Source of the DNA: Entoloma clypeatum
Lineage: Eukaryota; Basidiomycota; Agaricomycetes; Agaricales; Entolomataceae
Length of the DNA: 64,000 bases
Direction: 5' to 3'
Assembly: GCA_963565915.1 (NCBI GenBank)
Contig: OY751487.1
Span: forward strand, 2,604,001 to 2,668,000
Position numbers and translations under genes: made by a program. The notes beneath the pieces are model-generated. The model was given only the letters and a program-made list of their open reading frames with translations. It was not told the origin of the DNA and did not search any database. Shown here in pieces: positions 1 to 15,927 of this stretch (position 1 is the stretch's first letter; each line of letters begins with the position of its first letter).

Positions 1-150
1 GGTGGTGAGAGGGCAGGGGAAACTCAGGAAGGACTTCCGATCCGATCCCTTCACGTGATAGAGCGCTGGTAAGATGTTACTATGTATGCAAATGGTACAA
101 TTGATATCACAAAGGAACAAGGCATTCCATGCCTCGAAATGTCCCCAATT

Positions 151-2491
151 TCAGGAAACATCCATAGCCTCTGAGCCTGCATGAGGTCCTTCCAATGCCT
201 GCATGTATGCAGAAACCTGTGCCATCGATGGCCTTGACGTCGCTGGCGACCGCCAACATTGGCCCATGAGCGTCCACAGACTCTCCGTCAGCCAAGGCTG
301 CACCTCCGGTTCCGTCGGCCGAGGCGGAGTCCTTCGCAATACCACGATATCGTGGATGACAGATGCATCACGCTTGCGGTGAGGATATGGGTGCTTGCCC
401 GTGATGAGCTCGAGAATTGCCATCGCATAGGAGTATGTATCAGCCTCCTTTGTCGGGGACGACACCACACCCTCGATGAGCTCTGGTGCAAGCCATCGAG
501 CACTCCCAGCTGCTGTCAACGTAGCGGACGCGCTCTTTTCAGTCACTTCCTCTATGATTTTCGACATCCCAAAGTCGCATATGCAGGCTTCTCCCTGTGT
601 TGAACGGAGATCAAGAACTTTGTTATGGGTCGACACAAGAGATGTACATACTGCCATAGACACGAGAATATTCGCCTGCGTACAACAGTGATGTTCAGCA
701 GTAGGTTTTTGAGTCAATGTGATAAATACGTACACATTTGACTGTAAGACAGGAAAAGGCCACCTAGTTGTGAATGACAGGTAAAGTTCAAAATGCTTAA
801 CAGACCATTTCCATGAATGATGTCTTGGGCGTGCAAGTATTCGAGCCCTTTTGATGCTCCTACCAACTGAACATCGTTCAAGGCGTGAAGAATGAGGGAT
901 GCGAGTAACGAACCAGATGTATCCTATTTGCATTGCGTGATGCTTTAATATACCTAGGCCTTTATAAGGTCGTGTGATGCCTTGTCAAGAGAAACGTGTC
1001 TACTCAAGAACATTGCCATTTTCCTGCCAAGGAGAAACCTGGCGGCGCATGAGAATTGTTTCAAGATATGCAGGAACAGAGGGTAACCATTTGGATGTGT
1101 TGGCCTTGATCAGTTACGATTCCATAGAAGGGCAAAATGTGTTCATGTTTGAGGCGAGCCCATATATTAATTTCATGCTCGAAGCGCTGCCGGTTGTAAG
1201 TTACGGGCTTGCGGTGTCTCTAAAAGAGCATACCTTCCGTGCCTTCGGGTCGGATGCTTTAATATTGCGCAACGCCTTCAAGGCAACCTATGGATAATCT
1301 TAAATAGATGATCGTTGTGCACAATAAACCACTGATCGACCTTTTTTTCGCCAAGCCATTCACCATGCCAAATGTCGCTGTAAGTGCCTCCCGCAACAGC
1401 GAGGTCACCAACTCGGACGACCTCACCGTCCAAAATCTTGACACTGGGGGGAATGCCAGTGTTTTGGTGTAACTGAAGCAGCCCCCGCTGGCATTCGAGG
1501 TAGCGTCGAGTATCCGCGCTAATGGGAGGTGGGGATGTGGATCGGACGTTTGCAACAATCAGCGAGCTCGAAGCCATTGTCTCTCTCATTATTCGAAGCT
1601 CCTGCAAAGATACCTGAATTTATGAGATTGACCCAGATTGGAGCACGCACCCTTTGACCCTCGAGCATGACCAATTCCCCGGCATGTTCACCGGAATTTT
1701 GCAGCTCGATCACCTGGCGTAACTCCCCTTGATTAGACAAGAGTTGATGAAGCAGATCGCGCATCTCTGCCATATCGCTACGACTCCTCTCCTGCACCCC
1801 CAGGTGATGTGTGTTCAGAAGGATGAGGGCACTGAAGATAAAGCGATATCCAGAAACATGAACAACGAACCCGCTCGGGTGTACTTACTTTATCTACAAG
1901 AATGTTCAAAGGCGCTCCCTGAGGCTCAAGACCATTCCGCTTACCTGGAAAAGCTTTATGGTCTGATCCAGCTCACCATCACATTGCTCAAGGCCTTCTA
2001 GTATCTCGTTGCTCTTTACTATTTGTGGACCTGAGATGAGAATAGCGATCGGCCGCGGGAAACCTCACCGAACGATAGCACGCGATTGTAACGGGACCAC
2101 TGTCTGACGCGATGCTGGATCTTCTCGAAAACACTTCATAAAGGCCATCAACACAAGGTTTGAAAGGCGAAGAGTCTACATACGCGGTCAACTCGTCGAT
2201 TCGTGATTGCAATTCGGTTCCCACCAAGGTTGAGCTCTGATCATTGAGTGCATTGAGTAATACTGCACATTTGTGGGCTATACACTTGGCCTTTTTCTGG
2301 AGATCCCGTGGATGATAGTGAATAGTCGGCCAAGCTGGTAGTCAGAGAACGAGCACCTTCTGCACGCGGACATCATCGCAGGCCTGGACGATATCCTGCA
2401 CGATGATAGCTGCGGCGCCAACAAAGGGCACACCGGATAGCGAAGCCGCGATCTGCAAGGCATTCACAGAGGTGCTGATGACTTTCTTCAT
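151..2491 (-). CDS. MLKL-NTD-like domain fused to TKL-type (pseudo)kinase
   Basis: The protein is predicted to have an N-terminal helical bundle and a C-terminal kinase domain. The N-terminus (MKKVISTSVNALQIAASLSG) and the following helix with the pattern VRVQKKKAKCIAHKC resemble the MLKL_NTD/adaptor-like domain common in Agaricomycete kinases. The kinase N-lobe shows a glycine loop (GGTYSDIWHG), the VALK lysine and an alpha-C glutamate (FEHEINIWARLKH). The C-lobe shows DFG (ICDFGMS), the APE-type SARWLAPELIEG and C-terminal helices ending AMDVS. The catalytic loop reads IIHGNVKCANILVS after splicing, so the catalytic aspartate is asparagine. At least eight short introns are needed, including an 8-nt exon at 734-741. 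The start at 2491 is the first Met of the conserved helix. Signalling or cell-death roles are only inferred from domain architecture. Identity as a kinase-fold protein is firm; exon edges are less so. Confidence 0.82.
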
Positions 2492-2592
2492 GGGTGGTAT
2501 CAGGCAAAGGACGACTGGCGCTGAAGAGGCGCTGCATGCTACGGAAGAAGGCGCCCAACGGAAATGCTCTGGGCTGTCCACGTGAGACAACG

Positions 2593-3979
2593 ATGCTCAC
2601 TCGCAAACGCAAACGCACACTGTCGTCCCCTGCCCCAGAAGACGACGACGACACTCCAATCGATGACGACGGCAATGACAGCCAGCACCATTCTACTGCC
2701 GAGCAGCTCAAGAAAGAAGGCGAGATTTGGGAGGCCTTCAAGGAGGAATATCACGAAGGTGCGGATCTCTTGCCGCCTGTGCCAACCGTTTTTCGATGTC
2801 GTTTCTCCAGCCATAGAGCAATTGCCATTGAATATTCATCGACAGTATGCGTTATTGGAGGAACTCGATCGATATGTCGCCGGTGAGCTCCTAGCCATCT
2901 TCGTCTGCCACCCCTTTGACAATATGTTCAAGGGCGCGAAAACAGTCTTTCATCCTTGCTGCATGATTATATGTTGAGAAGACAGAAGATGGCGCTTCAT
3001 CCGTTAAGCTTACTAGCCCATTCTCACCCGAACGGGGCATATCTTGTCGAAGATGTTCATCCCGAAGGAGAGGATGCCACCTCAATAACAATGACCGGCC
3101 TGACACTCGCCGCACAACAGGACACGCCCCCTCCACGGGGCAGCGAACCACATCAACCTCCTAATGACGAAAACGCCACACGGCATGTGCTGGCTCACAT
3201 TGGCTGTCAGACCGAAGAAATAATACGAGTATCTGAGGAAAAGGTCAATGTTTCACGCGCTGTATATGATTCTGTAGGCTCAGTTCAATTTTTATTGATC
3301 ATGATTACTCAAATCTTATATAAGGTGGATCGTCAAGTCCGAATGCTCGACTTGGCTGTCAGGGAACTAGAATCTTCCATTGTTAAAGGGGCCGGAGCTG
3401 CCTATATGCCGCATAGTCTTCCCGACCTCAGTGCTCTACGAAGCAACCGTTATTCACGACCTACTCTCACCGCAGTGGGGGACGAGGAGATGGACGCCGG
3501 CGGGTCACAGTCGGTCAACGGAGAAAACGAAACGAATGGAAACGTTTCTGTGACGGAAAAGTTGAAGAGAGGCCCCGCAAAAACGCGAGGTAAAGCAGGG
3601 CGATCAAAACAACATACCTCTTCTCCCGGGCAGGAGACGCCATTCACAATCACTCTTCCAGCACAACCTGCAATTGCCGATGCGGATGAACCAACCTATT
3701 GTTATTGCAATCAAGTGTCTTTTGGAGAGGTAAGCATTGCATTGAGGAGCCTCAAAGTGAAGTCGAGACCACCTTTGTTCCACAGATGATCGCATGCGAC
3801 AGTAAGAAGTGTGAACGTGAATGGGTCAGTCGGGTTGTCTTCTGTACCAACAATGCCTGACAGATGTTTATGTCCTACAGTTCCACCTCAAATGTGCCGG
3901 GTTGGACCTCTGTCCAGAGGATGGTGCTCCCTGGTATTGTCGTGACTGTCGCCCAGTACCACGACGTAAGCGCAGGTAG
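2593..3979 (+). CDS. ING-family PHD-finger chromatin protein
   Basis: This is an inhibitor-of-growth family protein, expected as a histone-reader subunit of a nuclear acetyltransferase or deacetylase complex. After an acidic N-terminus beginning MLTRKRKRTLSSP comes the ING helical region (IEQLPLNIHRQYALLEELDRY). A basic and Ser-rich linker follows, then a C-terminal C4HC3 PHD finger: CYCNQVSFGEMIACD, C-x4-C, WFHLKCAGL and WYCRDC. The PHD finger is assembled over three exons with introns at about 3730-3785 and 3823-3880, and the protein ends in a basic tail (RRKRR). Introns begin GT and end AG throughout. It stands head-to-head with the kinase gene, 101 bp between start codons. Yng2-, Yng1- and Pho23-type members cannot be told apart here. 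Confidence 0.88.
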
Positions 3980-4042
3980 CCGATATATCACATATTATGA
4001 CATATAATATAATCCTTGTATTAATATGATTTTTGTAGACGA

Positions 4043-5808
4043 TCAGTCCGATGTAACTTTCATATTCAATTTGTTCGCAAGGGTTTCCATGTATACATCT
4101 GTTGAAGTGGGCTTTGAGGGTCACATTGGGAAGCCATATAAACAAAAGATACCTGTTTCATGCCGGAGCTTCCAATATTCTGCAAGTAGCTCATTCAATT
4201 CCGCCTCGCAATTTTTGAGATGTTCATTCATCTAGTGTTAGATTAAGCATAACCACTATGGGGAAGTACGAAGACACACCTTCCGCTCTACCTCGTTAGC
4301 TTCCGTCCTGAGTTCTTCTACTTGTTTGTCATTGTCCCGACGTTCAACAACCATTTCGTCATATTCGCGCTGCAAGCGCTCGAGCGTTCGCTGACTGGCA
4401 TTCTTTTTATCATCTGCATGTCTTTGTGCTCTCTCCAACTTCTCTTGTGCATTTAAAAGTTGTTTCTCAACACGCTGATAACGGCGTCCGTGTTCCAGAG
4501 ACTCTTCGAGACTCGGTTAGACAGACTCACTTCTTGTCGTAACCTCAGTTCATTCCTTTCTATATTCTTCCCCTCCAAATGATCTTTGAGATCGGCAAGT
4601 TCCTTCTGCGACCCTTGGAGGGAGTGAACTTCTTTTTCAGTGGTTTGTAGCTGCTCCACACAGCCACGAAGGTCCTATGGATTATATTAGACATGACGAC
4701 GACACGGAAAGGTTCGTATCAGAGGAGTTACCTTTTCAATCTTTGTGAGAGCACTGATTTTAGTTTGTAACTCCCGTGCTTTGACTTCGTGCATCAGAAC
4801 CGTTTTCTTTTCTTCGATGGCTGTGGAACTCATGGTTGAAATGGTGCGTTTTATGCGCTCTGGAGATTGGACTATTCGTGATCGCGTTCGTACAATGGCA
4901 TCTGAAACACTCGCAATCTCGCCATTAAGGGCCTCCTGTTGAGGAGAGGACGTAAGGACCCTGAGCGACGCAATGCTGGGTACATGCCTTGCGTTTAATG
5001 AGAGCATTCTTCTCTGCCTTGAGATTTTCAACCTCCTTGACAGCCGCCGTTTGGAATTCCTTGGTGGCGATCATCTTCGCTCGCAGGGTACTGTTTTCGT
5101 TTCTCAACTGCTCACAGCGGGGTTCATCCTCAGCCATCTTGGCCCTGGAGTAAAAGATCAGAACGATGAGGAAGTGTTGAGTCCAGCATTCGAGCCGTAC
5201 TTTACCATATCTATATTTCGCTGCACGGTTTCCATTTTTTCAGATATCTGGTCGCGTTCCAATCTAAGGGCATCTGCGCGATCGCATAAGTCCTTTACAA
5301 ATGGATCGCAGAACTGCTCGGTGAACTTGATAAAGTTTATGAAGGCAGACAGAAGGGTGATTGTGCGGTCACGCTCTGGACTGAAGATATCCTTTGCGTT
5401 GAAGTCCTCGACTTTGGCAGCGTGCGCAAACCTCGTCCTAAGCAAACAGATGAACCAAAGAAAGAGGAGAGATAGGTAACGAGGACTCGCAGATGATATA
5501 CAAGGAGATTGCTCGTCAGGGCTGGGCCATAGAGATCCTGTATAGAGCTGTCAGGTTGCTCGAAGGCACATGGCTGGGCATACTTTGTCATCGACGATAG
5601 ATGAGGCTGAAAGGGCATTCTGGACAGGGTTCCTGAGAGCCTCTTGTTCGATATTGGTGACCTGCTGGAGGCATGCGCAATAGACACCTTCGACGAAGTC
5701 GGCTGTTGGGCGATGCAATTGCTCCGGGCTGACTGAAAGGCCCCAACCTGCGAGGGAGTTCATTATGTCTGGAAGGGACATTTGCGGAAAGTGGCCTTTA
5801 TGATGCAT
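4043..5808 (-). CDS. NUF2: Kinetochore protein NUF2 (Ndc80 complex)
   Basis: NUF2 is the partner of Ndc80/Hec1 in the Ndc80 complex, which couples kinetochores to spindle microtubules. The N-terminus carries the calponin-homology-like head: MSLPDIMNSLAGWGLSVSPE, then PTADFVEGVY and LQQVTNIEQEAL. The rest is almost continuous coiled coil rich in E, K and R (for example RLERDQISEKMETVQRNI). The last exons give the family-typical ending HETDVYMETLANKLN before the stop at 4043-4045, recovered by splicing a GT-AG intron after CATGAAACAG. The start at 5808 (MHHKGHFPQM) fits the usual N-terminus, but an in-frame Met at 5880 is also possible. It is divergent from the RecQ gene. Confidence 0.9.
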
Positions 5809-5963
5809 CTTTGGCTGTCGTATTGCTAGGGTCGTCGCGGTCAACGACGACCAAGATGTTCGCGACCACGTGATAGTCACGGCTTTTGGATTTCCGCTCA
5901 GGAGTTCTTCAATTTGCTCCCTTCATCGTGACCTTTGTCGACATCGACCTATGGTTTCGGACA

Positions 5964-8900
5964 ATGCAGGCTCCCAAGAACAATCTGCAGGAAGTTCTTC
6001 GACGCAATGCGGAAGTTGGTCCAGGACTCTCTCCGACTCCCAGCATATCGACCAAAAATCCAGCCAAGGTATGTTTTTGATGCGTCTCGTTTCAATGCCC
6101 CTCTGACATCTGTCGATAGACCAAGTTCAAACCAGTGAATTCAGTCGCACCTGCCACGACTGATACTTCTGGTAATTGAACATACGAAGGTGTTGATCCA
6201 AGTCCGGGCTGATTCGCATGCCAGCCCTTAAACCCAACTTTTCCTCGTTCTCGACTCCTGGCTTTGGACGACCCCGCTTGGTCAACAGCATTGCACACAA
6301 AGCGACACCGAGAAATCGCGAGGTTATCTCCCTTTCGACCGGCTCAACGCCTTCCTCCCCGCTCAGAAATATCAAGCGGTCCTCTTCAGACCTGTCCGTC
6401 GCTTCTGACCCCTCTCCACAACCCTCAAAGCGTATCAAGCAGGATTCACTGGCCGAAAAGGAGAATTTATTCCGTGTGCCAAAGAAGCCGCCGTCCTCAG
6501 AGGTCAAGTCCAAAGTTCCATTGCCTGCGCCTCCCACGCAACAAATCGCGAGCGATGATGATGATGAACCGTGGTTGAAGATGAAGCTGGACCAGGATCA
6601 CAACCCGTTCACTAAGCTGGAGCGTGATTTTCCAATTCACAACTACTCCGCCTCAAAGTTAGAGCGTGACTTACCAGATCATGATGCTGACTTGCTTTCG
6701 GTGCGTGAGGAAGAGGAGTTGGTGAGTTTCCTACTATTCACTGAATGGACGAATCTGCAGAACGACTTGGAGACTCTTAAAACGTTCCTTCTTGAAGATC
6801 TTGAGCTTTCTGGATCAATCAAAGAACAGGAACTCGCACATCATCGAAGTTCACTGAAGAAAACTGACGTGACTCTCCTTCAAAGGCTCCAGTAAGAAAA
6901 TTACTCCTCATCTTCTATATTTGCTGAATTCACCCAGATCGACAGTGAATCAACGCATTGCTTCCATCAAAAGGATTCTTGCCACTCGTGAAAAAGAAAC
7001 TGGTTCATTGCCTGGTTCCGCGGATCGGAATAGACCTGCGCCACGACCTGTACCCCAGAAAAACATTTCTCCTCCTATGGCATCGTTCGGATCGACCTTG
7101 GATTCATCGCGCGAGGCTTCTTCAACTACTTTCACTGGTAGCACGACGAGAGAAGAAGCATCAGTCAGTTCCAGTTACACCCTTCATAATGATGAGCCCC
7201 TCAACAACGACGACGATGAGCCGATGCCAGGTAGCGAAACCGACTACTGGGCTGGCATGGATGAGGTCACGATGGATGAAGCATACGAGGAAGAGGTTAG
7301 CATGCAAACGGAGGAACTAAACTCAACCTCAAGCCCCCATGTGACGGACTCCTATCATGCTGAAGTGATGCAGAAGTTAAGGACCGTATTCGGTTTACAA
7401 ACCTTTCGTCGCAATCAACTGGAGGCCATCACTGCTACATTATCCGGTAACGATGTCTTTGTCTTGATGCCGACAGGAGGGGGGAAGAGTTTATGCTATC
7501 AGCTTCCTGCCATATGCAAAACCGGCAAGACACAAGGAGTCACTGTCGTCGTTTCTCCCCTCATCGCTTTGATGAAAGACCAAGTTCAAGCTCTGCGAGA
7601 AAAGAAGATCGATGTCTTCCTTTGGAATGCTGAAGCGTCTTGGGATGAAGCCAAACATCGCATGCGTGCTTTCACCAAGCCAGATCTTTTGTACATCACG
7701 CCGGAAAAATTGAAGGAGAATAACACGACACAGACCGTTCTGGACGAACTTTATGGCAACAAACAGCTGGCTAGATTCGTGGTCGACGAGGCTCATTGCA
7801 TATCCACGTGGGGGCAGGACTTCCGCGAAGCGGTGAGTCGGCGTATCAAGTCCACAAGTCTTTGAAACTAACAGCCTATTTAGTATCGAGCATTAGACTC
7901 ACTCCGTTCACGATATCCATCCGTTCCAATTATGGCCCTGACTGCCACTGCCACGAAAGTCACGATCGACGATGTCGTGAAGCGTTTGGGCCTTCATGAT
8001 GATTTTGTCTTCCTCAAGCAGTCTTTTAATCGACCCAACCTCAGGTATGTTATTGAATCGAAGACCAAGAAGTGGATGGATTCCATGATGGAATTCATAT
8101 CGTCGAAGCACCCGAAAAAGTCTGGTATCATATACTGTCTAGGACGGGACAAATGTGAAGAAGTCGCGAGGAGGCTCAATGAACATGGTTTCAGCGCGAA
8201 ACACTTTCATGCTGGAATGGCCCAACCCGAGAAAGACTTGACGCTTCTTGAATGGCAGAAAGGCAAGGTTCACATCATCGTAGCTACAGTAAGTCTGGCA
8301 GAACAGAGTAATCTCTCAGGCAGCTTCTCAATTTTCGAACACTTCGCAGATTGCTTTTGGGATGGGGATCGACAAGCCAGATGGCAAGCCCTCTCCCCTT
8401 TTCAATTGACGAACATCTCACATCCAGGTCCAGTGCGCTTCGTGATACATTATTCCCTGCCTAAATCACTCGATGGGTACCTGATTTCTCTTGGTCCATG
8501 ACACTCGTTTGCTTATGCAAAGTACAACAAGGTATTATCAGGAAACTGGGCGTGCGGGACGCGATGGGAAACCAGCTGATTGTATTCTGTGTATGTCTCA
8601 GTTGAAGGCATGACTTCGTTTTCTCATCGAGCGAACCCGTGTGCAGATTTCCTCTTCAAAGACTTTTATGTGGTTCGCAGCATGATCGAACGACCAGATA
8701 GAGATAATGTTGCACCAGCCCCGGAATCGATCAACCGACAAACAGCCGCTGCTCGGGCAGTCGTTGACTATTGTATGAATATCTCGGATTGCAGACGCGT
8801 CCAACTTTTGCAACACTTTGACGAGAAGTTCAACCCAGAGAAATGTCAAGAGAGTTGCGACAACTGCTCCCACCCAGGCCTCTTGACTACTCGAGATGTA

Positions 8901-10002
8901 ACGCAAGAGGCCAGAAATGCTGTCGAACTTGTTCAGCATTTTGAGAAAGAGACAGAATTGGTTACCCTTGCTCAATGCCGGGACGTGCTTCGAGGTGCAA
9001 ACAATATATCTGTTCGCTCTAAGCTGCATGACAAGCTTCCCTTGTATGGGTGTACACAGCATCTTGCCTCCGAGTTGCTGGAGCAGATGCTTCAAAGGTT
9101 AAGCAACAGCGATGTCTTGACAGAGAAGAGGATTCAACAGGCCTCGGGGTTCCATAACGAATATCTCGTGGTAAGAACGGCATTGACTTCTTCTTGACCG
9201 AGCTCGTCTAATATCGAGTCACTAGTTGGGTCCTTCAGCACAACAATTCCTGCGAAACAAAGACAGGATGGAATTGAAATGGCGACCCAAACCAGGAAAG
9301 CCTAAAAGTAGCAAGAAGCCTATCTCCAAGTCACAAAGTGATAAACGTGCGACACGAGGAAAACAGAAGGCCATCAGCGAAATGGATCCCATTGAACTAT
9401 ATGACGATGACCCCTACGAATCCTCAGGAGATAATGATGTCACTATCAACAACATGCCTAACGTGCCCTCGATATCAACACGGCGTGGTGGGCCTTCCCG
9501 TCACCTTCAAGTCATGGACGATGTCATCGAGTTGGCCGATGTACCGGAGCCAGAAATCCAATTGGCCCGCCTGCATTCTGATCCTGCTAATGATTTATAC
9601 CGGAGAATGTGTTCTCTTCGGAAGGAGGTAGGCTAACTAGCAATGGTGTTGAATTGAAAAGCTTATGTGCCAATCAAGCTCATGCTTTCAATGGAGATAC
9701 CACATCCGCAAGAAGTTCTAAACGATGACATGCTGCAGTACCTTAGTGCAACCTGTCCTCAAGGTGAGAAGCTCCACCGATAATTTCAAAACGGCCTTTT
9801 TCATCAATTTGCAGATTATACGTCCTTTAAGGTCAATATGAAGGTGATTGCAGGAGACACTATGAATGACGATCAAGCGACTGCATACGTCGAGGACAAA
9901 TTCGAGCTCTATGGAGCTCAATTCTTATCTTTGTGCATCGAGCACAAATGTGGTCCTGAGTGGGTCCCCTACTATTTCTTGAGGGCACAGCTAGCCAGCT
10001 GA
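5964..10002 (+). CDS. RecQ-family ATP-dependent DNA helicase (Sgs1/BLM/Rqh1-like)
   Basis: This is a 3'-5' DNA helicase for recombination intermediates and stalled forks, in the nucleus. A disordered N-terminal third is followed by the helicase core: motif I MPTGGGKSLCYQLPA, Ia SPLIALMKDQV, II DEAHCISTWGQDFRE, III ALTATATK, IV GIIYCLGRDKCEEV, V AFGMGIDKPD and VI TGRAGRDGKP. The RQC zinc cysteines follow (CRRVQLLQHF...CQESCDNC), and near the C-terminus an HRDC-like segment (NDLYRRMCSLRKE, then LNDDMLQYLSATCPQ). About twelve exons give roughly 1,100 residues, a usual size for BLM/Sgs1 proteins. The start at 5964 (MQAPKNNLQEVLRR) is the only ATG that splices cleanly into the next exon. One intron after the motif V exon appears to use a GC donor. 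The extreme C-terminus is uncertain. Confidence 0.88.
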
Positions 10003-10368
10003 CTGCATCTAACAGTCCTCACAAGGCAACATCATTCGATGCAGAGGGTTTACGTTCGCGATTTGTCTACCAAGACTCTGTCTCTAATGCCACAACAAGT
10101 GTGCGCAAGTCTAAATTCAAACCTCACCGTCGAAATTCATGACGACATTTGAAAACTAATGCTTTTGATGGCCTCCCTTGCATGTAAGATCTGTAATTAC
10201 TACCTTGCTAACATATGACGCGGAATCTATCTAATGTTGATACAATATGAAGTACTATCATCAACCCACACATCTGCCTTTCAAGCGGGTCACGCCATGT
10301 CTTGAAGACGGTCGTGATCATTTCATCTTGCATTGGATCTGAAGATTCTTCACACTCACAAATGCATA
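10003..10368. other. Convergent 3' intergenic region
   Basis: These 366 bp lie between the ends of the convergent RecQ and DDX41-type genes. The first 140 bp stay open in another frame and could be an alternative RecQ C-terminal exon. The rest looks like AT-rich 3' UTR. I see no RNA gene or repeat. Confidence 0.5.
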
Positions 10369-12717
<2,349 letters not shown>

Positions 12718-12743
12718 TCTGTTATGTACGTAATCAGCCAACG
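12718..12743. promoter_or_regulatory. 26-bp gap between divergent start codons (DDX41/GAL7)
   Basis: Only 26 bp separate the inferred ATGs of two divergent genes. Each gene's 5' UTR and core promoter must therefore lie inside the other gene's 5' coding region. No TATA box is visible in the gap. Confidence 0.5.
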
Positions 12744-14109
<1,366 letters not shown>

Positions 14110-14199
14110 GCCCGATCCATGTACCAAGTGTTGCCCAGAAATGCACCAAGTACTTAGACGCATGAAATCATGAATTATCGAGCACACCATACACAGAGA

Positions 14200-15907
14200 T
14201 TATTTGCCATCGATCTGTAGCCACATGGACCAATATCTCTTCTCCTCCGCGGTCCCTTCAAAAACCCAATTCACCCTTTTTATTTCTGCCAAGCCCTCAA
14301 CCACTTGAGGCTCTTCATAATTATCACGAAAGCCAGTAAAGCCAGCATAGGGAATCAGTTCCCTTTTCGGCTGATGTCTGTCAGCAACCAGAAAAACCAG
14401 CTAATCGAGATCCAAGGTATACCTCTTTAGCCGCCATGGGGGGACGGTTAAATGCCCGGTATAAGTTGTTATGCCAGGCAAGTTCGATTGGTCCAGTAAA
14501 GAAGAAACACCTTGAAGGCTCCAGTACAAGATATCCATCAAGAAAACAGGTTAGATTATATACACACCTCGTTGGAATGTTCAAAGTCTTGGCGATGTCG
14601 AGGTAGAATTTACGAGTTATTGCATTGCGGTTAGTGTTATCTGGAGAATAATTTAATGGATGCCAGCGTAATAAAAACATCGATCCCACCTACGACACAG
14701 CTTTTACCCTCTTGAAGGGCCTGTTTGGTGGCCTTTACGCACTTATCGCGGGTTTTCAGAGTATCTTGGTTGATGTGAACATATCCCATCTGTTTGAAAT
14801 GGCGATTGTAAAATGAAGTTTTGCCCATGCATGGGTAACCGACGAAAAGAACCAGTTCTTGTAAAGGAGAAGGAGGGAGTAATGCTGTCGATGTCGGCGT
14901 GACAAGGGGAACTATGCATTATGTCAAGACTGAAGAGGGGGGTTTTACCAGCGGGATTTGCACGAACGCTCAGGTGGAAGAGAAGACACATTGAACCCTG
15001 GTAGAGAAAAATTGGTGTGTGGAGGGAGTTGCAAAAAATATTCCTTTGGTAGATAAATCACGAACGAGACATGAAGGTAAAGAGTGTGACCTTACTTCTG
15101 GGGTGAAGAAAGGTATTCCTACATTGAGGGCCCACTTGCGGTCTGTGCTCGCGAAATCGCACTTATTACCTGCGTATTGGCGACCAGCGGCATCACCGAC
15201 GAAGAAAGAGGCACTCTTATCTGAGGGGTTTGCTTAGATCGATCGACCATTTGAACGGCAAAGAGGTCACCAACCAATTTGAACGCCTTGTTCGGCGAAA
15301 ATGTGTTCCAACTCTGTCCACATACCAATCATGGGTTTTCTGTAATTGTCCCTAGCTGTCGCAGCAAACAAACGAAAAGGAACATCTGGGAGCTTGTGCA
15401 CAGGAAAGGGATCAACGAGCAGAAGGAGTTCTGAAGATGAGCAAGACTGACGGCCATGGCTATAGAAGGAATCTTGAGCTTCCAGGTCGTTAGTCGTTTG
15501 GGTTTCAGTGCTTGATTGGAAATGATGATGATTGCATAACTGAAGGGTGAATAGTTTAGATGTGATGTCGCGAGAGAAGGGGCAGGGAGAACATACCCGG
15601 CGTGCAAGGCTTGGGTGAGCTTGATGGGTACCGATGTGCGCCACCACTCCCATGAAGAGCTGTTGGCAAGGCTGTCCTTGATGAGGGTGCCGTCCAAATC
15701 GAACGCAGCTATCTTGGGAGATGGTTTCGGGGAGAGATTGACGGCGTGGAGGCAGGACTTGGAGGTACCAAGCGATGGAATCCATTGAAAAGGAGTAGGG
15801 GCGGTGGATTTGGCGAAGAAGGGATGAACGTTGGTAACAGGACCTTTCGACAATTTACGGGGCGAACACTCGCTGTCGTCGTCCGACCTGGCGCGTTTCA
15901 AGGACAT
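14200..15907 (-). CDS. Bifunctional polynucleotide 3'-phosphatase / 5'-kinase
   Basis: This PNKP-type enzyme cleans DNA-break ends, removing 3'-phosphates and phosphorylating 5'-OH, for single-strand-break repair and end joining. The N-terminal part begins MSLKRARSDDDSE and contains the HAD phosphatase motif KIAAFDLDGTLIK. The C-terminal kinase has a P-loop (GYPCMGKTSFY), GYVHINQDTLKTRDKC, DNTNRNAITRKFYLDIAKTL and ELAWHNNLYRAF. It ends RVNWVFEGTAEEKRYW then MWLQIDGK, a characteristic terminus. No FHA domain is visible, as in fungal Pnk1 proteins. Several short introns interrupt it. The start codon is 21 bp from that of the divergent NUDIX gene, which suggests a shared promoter. Confidence 0.92.
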
Positions 15908-15927
15908 AATTACATAATCCATTTGGC
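15908..15927. promoter_or_regulatory. 20-bp gap between divergent start codons (PNK/NUDIX)
   Basis: Just 20 bp separate the ATG of the polynucleotide kinase gene (minus strand) from the ATG of the ADP-ribose pyrophosphatase gene (plus strand). Transcription of both must start within or very near coding sequence. Confidence 0.5.
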
